A stretch of DNA of 64,000 nucleotides. Origin: an uncultured Clostridia bacterium (GTDB lineage: Bacteria > Bacillota > Clostridia > Christensenellales > UBA1242). Position numbers and translations under genes: made by a program. The notes beneath the pieces were generated by a model. It did not search any database. It was not told the origin of the DNA and was given only the letters and a program-made list of their open reading frames with translations. The stretch is taken from assembly GCA_934754355.1 (NCBI GenBank), contig CAKVID010000003.1, forward strand, positions 1 through 64,000, given 5' to 3'. How positions within the stretch are numbered: position 1 is the first letter of the stretch; each line of letters opens with the position of its first letter. Of the stretch, positions 59,228 through 64,000 are shown one piece after another.

Positions 59228-60580
59228 TTATTCGCAAGAAAAATATTTCTTATTTAGTGCAAAATTCTTAATTTCGCTTGCGTATTTCTCGTAACCAGAT
59301 ACTTTCAAACACCCTTTAGTATATATTTTACTTAGTTCTACTCCCGGTTGGTCGTAAGTATTAATTCCTAGCATTTCTCCCATGAATGCAGTCATCATTT
59401 CCATCATGAATATAAGTTTGCCCATGTTCTCTTCGTCTACTCTATCTATGCTTATTGTGTAATTTGGTCTATCTATAGTAGTTAGAGAATACGATGTTGC
59501 AGTGTATTCATAATCAAGCAGACTTTTAAGAGAAGTGCCTTGCAAGTGTGGTGCAATACTAACACCACTACCAATAGTTACATCTAAGTCAGAATGGTCT
59601 ACTGTAATAAACATTATAACCTTATCTTTGATACCCTCAGAATATAATTGCAATTGGCTATGCTGGTCGGTTACACCCAAAGTCTTAATTGGTGTCTGAC
59701 CCGCAAACACTTCTTCTCCCTTCTTATTGTATCTCTTACCCAAACTCTCTGCCCAAAGTTGTGCAAAGAAATCTGGGACAAGTGCTAGTCTGTCAGAATA
59801 CGGCATTACTACCAAATTTGTAAGCCCACGACTTAAATATGTATAATTAATATAAGCACAAGTATATGCAATATTATTACTAGTTACATCTTGAGCATTT
59901 CTTCTAGCAATGCTAGCACCAAGAAGCAATTTGTATAAGTCAATACCCATAACACTTGCAGGAACTAGCCCGACATTACTTAGTACACTAAATCTTCCAC
60001 CCGCACCCTTAGGGATATCAAATACCTGTATATCTTTGTCAACTGCCCATTTATACAAATCATTATCTTTGGTGGTGGTTACGCAGAAGTGTTTGGATAT
60101 ATCCATTTTCTTCTGGTTATATTTATCAATAATTATAGACATTTGTGCTAAAGTTTCGCTAGTGCCACCCGACTTGGTTATTACATTAAACATTGTCTTC
60201 TTCAAGTTCATTGTAGAAATTAAAGATAGAAAACTATCTGGGTCGATATTGTCACAAACATATATTTTAATGCCAATATCTCTGTGTAGACTGTCTACAA
60301 AGGTATTTTGTAACATCTTAATGCCAAGTGCCGAACCGCCAATTCCAAGCACTACAAAGTTATCATATTTCTTCCTTATATATTTGCCGTACTCAGTTAT
60401 AGCCTTGATATCATTTCTATCTTGGTCGGGCAAATCCAACCAATCAAGCATATCACTTGTCTTTCTACCAAAGATATTTTTGATGTGTTTATTCCTAGTA
60501 ACAGCACTCATGCTATTTAGATTTAGCCCACTCTTCAAATTGTCTTTAAGAACTCCCGAATATTCCATTCTCATAATCAT
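59228..60580 (-). CDS. pgi: Glucose-6-phosphate isomerase
   Basis: A 450-aa PGI: FVVLGIGGSALGIKML, NVITKSGGTSETLAQM (sugar-phosphate binding), DQHSQLQLYSEGIKDK with catalytic residues, and the helical C-terminus (YDQPGVELSKIYTKG). Interconverts glucose-6-P and fructose-6-P. Start after GGAAGGTAA, overlapping the SDR stop by 4 bases. Confidence 0.96.
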   Translation of the reverse strand: MIMRMEYSGVLKDNLKSGLNLNSMSAVTRNKHIKNIFGRKTSDMLDWLDLPDQDRNDIKAITEYGKYIRKKYDNFVVLGIGGSALGIKMLQNTFVDSLHRDIGIKIYVCDNIDPDSFLSLISTMNLKKTMFNVITKSGGTSETLAQMSIIIDKYNQKKMDISKHFCVTTTKDNDLYKWAVDKDIQVFDIPKGAGGRFSVLSNVGLVPASVMGIDLYKLLLGASIARRNAQDVTSNNIAYTCAYINYTYLSRGLTNLVVMPYSDRLALVPDFFAQLWAESLGKRYNKKGEEVFAGQTPIKTLGVTDQHSQLQLYSEGIKDKVIMFITVDHSDLDVTIGSGVSIAPHLQGTSLKSLLDYEYTATSYSLTTIDRPNYTISIDRVDEENMGKLIFMMEMMTAFMGEMLGINTYDQPGVELSKIYTKGCLKVSGYEKYASEIKNFALNKKYFSCE

Positions 60581-61485
60581 TTACCTTCCTTTTTGAATAC
60601 ATCATCGAATAATTGAATTTTTGATTTCTTTAGTACTCCGCCAAAAAATCTCGGAGATTTCTTGGGTGCTAGCCTATACAAACTATCCATACATTTGGCG
60701 TCAAAGCAAAATACACATCTTCTCTTCTTTCTAATTATTGCCTTATAAATTTTATATGTCATTTTATCTAGATTTGTGGCAAGCATATTTATAAGTTTGC
60801 TATCGCTAGAATGCTTCTGATATCTAAATATATCCGACTTTGTAAAACCCGGACATATTAGAGATACATAATAATTCTTCTCGAGCATCAAACATTCTGT
60901 GAAACTCTTGACCGCCGACTTGCTTGCCGAATAAATAGAAATGCCGGGCAGAGGACATAATGCTGACGAACTAGCAATATTAATTATTGACGGAGTATCA
61001 CTCCTCTCTATTATCTCACTTAGATATCCCACCGATAGAGTAACAGATAAGAAATTAGTTTTTATAGTATTCATTACCTCTTCGCCAAGAGTTACATCAC
61101 TAGTCTCTATTTGATTGACATTCTTTTTGCCACCATCTTTCGTATGATTATTATATAAATTATGCCTATAACATATATTCTCAAAACTCTCAAATGGTGG
61201 CAGTACCCCAGCATTATTAATTAGAATATCTATATGTCTATCTTGCATTTTGGAAGCAAAGTCTCTCCAATTATCTTCACTTGAGACATCGAATAAATAG
61301 TATTCTAGATTGTCTTTTTTCTGTCCAAGTAATTCTTGCAAGTGGATAAATTTCTCTTCACATCTACCAATGCCAATAATCTTGCAGTTGTTATTATTAA
61401 TTAGCCTTATTGCCAGTTCTCTGCCAATGCCACTAGACGCACCAGTGAGAATAATTGTTTTGCCATCAAGCCAGCATTTTTTCAT
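60577..61485 (-). CDS. Short-chain dehydrogenase/reductase
   Basis: A 302-aa classical SDR: TGASSGIG (cofactor loop), NNAG, catalytic Ser in IASSSA and Y-x-x-x-K in YSASKSA. Substrate unknown. A 35-residue insertion near 110-140 and a basic C-terminal extension (IIRKKRRCVFCFDAK) with cysteines are unusual. ATG 61485 after AGGAGTAGTGTA is chosen over the frame start at 61557. Operon with pgi. Confidence 0.9.
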   Translation of the reverse strand: MKKCWLDGKTIILTGASSGIGRELAIRLINNNNCKIIGIGRCEEKFIHLQELLGQKKDNLEYYLFDVSSEDNWRDFASKMQDRHIDILINNAGVLPPFESFENICYRHNLYNNHTKDGGKKNVNQIETSDVTLGEEVMNTIKTNFLSVTLSVGYLSEIIERSDTPSIINIASSSALCPLPGISIYSASKSAVKSFTECLMLEKNYYVSLICPGFTKSDIFRYQKHSSDSKLINMLATNLDKMTYKIYKAIIRKKRRCVFCFDAKCMDSLYRLAPKKSPRFFGGVLKKSKIQLFDDVFKKEGK

Positions 61486-61608
61486 TACACTACTCCTAAT
61501 TCTTATTTTAGCAAATTTTTGCGTGTTTTCCAAATATTTCTTGACAAAACTAATCAAATTTATATAATAAAAAATAAGATTGCTTAATTGAAAGAGAGAA
61601 AATGTTTT

Positions 61609-62166
61609 ATGAAGAAAATTTTACTAATAAGTGGAAGTGCTAGAAATGGCAACTGCAAAGTTGTTCTTGAGAATATCCAGAAGAATTTTTGGCTAGAATA
61701 TAGCACTGACCTCGTGTATATTAGAGATTATAATATTAGAGAATGTATGGGTTGCAATAAATGTAGTAGTGATAGCATATGTGCCCACGATGATAGAATG
61801 GACGAACTACTAGACAAATTACACGATGCAGATATAGTCGTACTTGCCACACCAGATTATTTCTATAATGTATCAGGGCTAACCAAATTATTTATAGATA
61901 GAACTTGCCCTTGCTACAATGACGGTTCTCTTCATGGCAAGAAATTTATATATGTATATGTAGGCGAGGACGATAACACCGCTACAATTAAGAAATATTT
62001 AGATAATGCCATGTATGGTTTCACTATCTGCCACGAATTATCTGTGCTTGGGTCTTTCGCTTATAGTGCTGGCGACATCGGAGAATTTAAAGATATGACA
62101 CAAGCCAAAGCCACAACCGATGAAATTGTAAGCATTATTAGGAAAAATATTGAGACTACTAAATAA
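61609..62166 (+). CDS. NADPH-dependent FMN reductase / iron-sulfur flavoprotein-like
   Basis: A 185-aa flavodoxin-like protein: ISGSARNGNC (FMN phosphate loop), CMGCNKCSSDSIC (four Cys, 49-61) and ATPDYFYNVSG. The Cys cluster is as in the reductase family related to iron-sulfur flavoproteins and to ArsH/YwqN-type reductases. ATG 61609 (MKKILLISGS) is preferred; the frame extends to 61588. Confidence 0.85.
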   Translation: MKKILLISGSARNGNCKVVLENIQKNFWLEYSTDLVYIRDYNIRECMGCNKCSSDSICAHDDRMDELLDKLHDADIVVLATPDYFYNVSGLTKLFIDRTCPCYNDGSLHGKKFIYVYVGEDDNTATIKKYLDNAMYGFTICHELSVLGSFAYSAGDIGEFKDMTQAKATTDEIVSIIRKNIETTK

Positions 62167-62184
62167 AATTTAATAAAAATAGAT

Positions 62185-62224
62185 AAAATATATTATGACG
62201 ATTTATAGCATAATATATTTTTTA
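62185..62224 (+). terminator. Intrinsic terminator
   Basis: AAAATATATTATG (62185-62197) pairs with CATAATATATTTT (62209-62221), 13 bp, then T. Ends the reductase transcript. Confidence 0.85.
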
Positions 62225-62355
62225 TTCATATAAATTACTTGGAGAAAGCCCTGTTTCTTGGTAAAATAATAATAGATTATTATTGGTGCAATTATTTTTT
62301 ACGGTTTAGTCTTATATATAGTAATCCAACAAAAAAAATTTTATAAGGAGATATT

Positions 62356-64000
62356 ATGAAAAAGAAAATTTTTAGTTTTCTACTAGCACTAGCGTTATTT
62401 ATTCCATGCTTATTTATATTTAGTGCTTGTGGCAAAAATGATGGTCCGCCACCCGAACCAGAAAAACCAAACCCTGCTAATTACACAATAACAGATATCC
62501 AGAATTTAATTCATAACAATCTATCTAATGGACTTGGCAATGTAGATATTGATACGGCATTATTTAATGTTGAATTTGCAAAGAAAAGTATTAATGGCAG
62601 AAATATCTTAGGCTTCAATACTAATACTAATACAATTAAATACTGCTACTTGAGCGAACTAAAATTAATTACATACAAATCGCCAGACAATAAATACTAT
62701 TATGCAAATAAAGTAATTAATCTAGATAATGACGATCCCAACGGAAGTGTAACTTTCAATAGTAATGGTACTTCTATTGCAAGTGTAGAATTAGTTAAGA
62801 ATAATGATGATATTGCTGAATTTTCTTATTTTGAATTGTATTTATGTAAGAATACTTCAAATAATACTTGGCACTTTGTTAGTTATGATGGGGCAACAAA
62901 CTATACTTGTGGAAATGAACTTAAAAATACACAACTTAATTGGTTCTTTAAGACAAATGGAACTGATGCATTACAATTCAAAGATGACTTAGATACAGAA
63001 GTTGTACATACAGATACAGGTAACAATCTTGAATATTACAAAGTCTCACTTACAAACCCTACAAACAAGTACTTGGCAAAGCCTACAAATACTGGTTATA
63101 GACTAGCAGAAATAGGCTACACTAATAGCGGTGTTGAGATTAATAGTTCTCTAATAACATTCTTATCTGGATATCAAAGCACTGCACTAGATAACACAGA
63201 TGAGTTCTCTCTATATGATATTAACCTTAATACATTTGAAGATAGTGAGTATATAGAGAAGAGTATTAGAGTAGGATGTGATGGATACATAAATAACCCT
63301 GATTACTATCTAGTAGATGAAAATGGCGAAAAATTACAAGACCAACAATTAACCGCATATGGCAATGTTAATTGTAAAGAATTTGAATGTTTGGAAGTTA
63401 TGTATATTGTAGCGGACAACGGCAAATATTATGGAATAACCGAATATCAATATGATAGCACCGGCACTCCTAGTTTCTATGAGTCTAATTCAACTATTGT
63501 AATTGATAGTTACAAAGTAGAATTAACTAAACAAGAATATGAATCTTATCTAAGCGACATTAGCCTAGATTTATTAAATAATATTAATATCGACAGTTAT
63601 ATTATTGATGCACAGAAAGAAATAGATACTATCACCGCATTATTTGGTGCAAACGCATATAAATCATCTTTCAAAATTTCTGATGGTGCAACAGCAGATA
63701 ATTTCACAGCAATTATTGAGAATACTTCTTATATAGATAATTTTGGAATTCCAAACTTATATATAACTAACGAACAAGTTGACTACATTTACAATACAGC
63801 ACTAATAAATGAGAAAATATCTATATTTTTCTCAAATTCCAAATTAACCAGCATTACAGTTACTTGGGAATTACAAGACCAATTCAAACCAACCAACACC
63901 CCTAATGAAATAGATCCAAATAGTATAAATTTACTAAATGAGCAAGAAATTTTCAGAATTACATTTATGGATAATTTAGACAATCTAAAAAATCCAAATT
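62356..64000 (+). CDS. Predicted lipoprotein, truncated by the window end
   Basis: Open through the end of the window (548 codons so far). Signal peptide MKKKIFSFLLALALFI with lipobox FSAC (C25), a Pro-rich linker (GPPPEPEKPNP) and a long beta-rich, Asn/Thr/Tyr-rich extracellular region with no recognisable domain. AAGGAG lies 5 bases before the ATG. Probably a large surface lipoprotein; function unknown. Confidence 0.9.
   Translation, partial: MKKKIFSFLLALALFIPCLFIFSACGKNDGPPPEPEKPNPANYTITDIQNLIHNNLSNGLGNVDIDTALFNVEFAKKSINGRNILGFNTNTNTIKYCYLSELKLITYKSPDNKYYYANKVINLDNDDPNGSVTFNSNGTSIASVELVKNNDDIAEFSYFELYLCKNTSNNTWHFVSYDGATNYTCGNELKNTQLNWFFKTNGTDALQFKDDLDTEVVHTDTGNNLEYYKVSLTNPTNKYLAKPTNTGYRLAEIGYTNSGVEINSSLITFLSGYQSTALDNTDEFSLYDINLNTFEDSEYIEKSIRVGCDGYINNPDYYLVDENGEKLQDQQLTAYGNVNCKEFECLEVMYIVADNGKYYGITEYQYDSTGTPSFYESNSTIVIDSYKVELTKQEYESYLSDISLDLLNNINIDSYIIDAQKEIDTITALFGANAYKSSFKISDGATADNFTAIIENTSYIDNFGIPNLYITNEQVDYIYNTALINEKISIFFSNSKLTSITVTWELQDQFKPTNTPNEIDPNSINLLNEQEIFRITFMDNLDNLKNPN

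Noticed and set aside
59910..60596. 228-codon + strand frame opposite pgi
   Set aside because: Antisense shadow of the conserved pgi gene.

Overview
The window is AT-rich and looks like the chromosome of a spore-forming member of the Bacillota (Clostridia-like, probably an uncultivated gut lineage). Evidence is a complete GerA-type germinant receptor operon, a YyaC/DUF1256 spore protease, the rpsF-ssb-rpsR cluster, the yidC/yidD/rnpA/rpmH cluster, strong AAGGAGG ribosome-binding sites and TTGACA/TATAAT promoters. It splits into two unlike halves.

Positions 1 to about 33,220 are an integrated mobile element (prophage, phage-plasmid or ICE; no structural or conjugation genes lie inside the window, and it continues off the left edge). 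Every gene is on the + strand, ending in an excisionase-like HTH gene and a tyrosine integrase beside rpsR. From left to right it carries: 57-bp tandem repeats; a large structured non-coding RNA segment (about 480-1040); a ubiquitin-like conjugation cassette of PRTRC type (Ub-like protein, E2-like protein with an HPH...C site, JAMM peptidase, ThiF/E1-like enzyme; 2500-6236); a retron-like reverse transcriptase bracketed by two copies of a related structured RNA (6240-8040); a giant structured RNA region of about 1.4 kb (9441-10852) whose 3' end folds as a tRNA-like domain with no anticodon arm; RNase HI; a smaller RNA sharing its 5' module with the giant RNA; a MazF/PemK toxin; two recombinase-like proteins (one lacking the active site); the RNA ligase RtcB; a nucleotidyltransferase-metallophosphoesterase fusion; and then some 30 small overlapping phage-type genes of unknown function (21.5-31.5 kb).

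Positions 33,225-64,000 are ordinary chromosome with mixed strands: rpsR/ssb/rpsF (-), gerAA-AB-AC (+), tex (-), a hypothetical gene (+), jag/yidC/yidD/rnpA/rpmH (-), a hypothetical gene, ftsH and yyaC (-), a CvpA-like and a DUF4870-like membrane protein (+), ychF (-), uppP and a YhhN-family gene (+), a divergent methionyl-tRNA synthetase, a membrane protein, dnaA, pgi and a short-chain dehydrogenase (-), an NADPH-dependent FMN-reductase-like gene (+), and a lipoprotein that runs off the right edge. dnaA and rpmH, usually adjacent across oriC, are 12.7 kb apart and on the same strand.

The most unusual theme is the concentration of RNA biology in the element: at least five structured RNA segments in the first 13.6 kb, together with a reverse transcriptase, RNase HI, an RNA ligase and a nucleotidyltransferase/phosphoesterase. 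The tiny protein encoded just after the giant RNA shares a short FEEMM(F/Y)G motif with the N-terminus of the reverse transcriptase.
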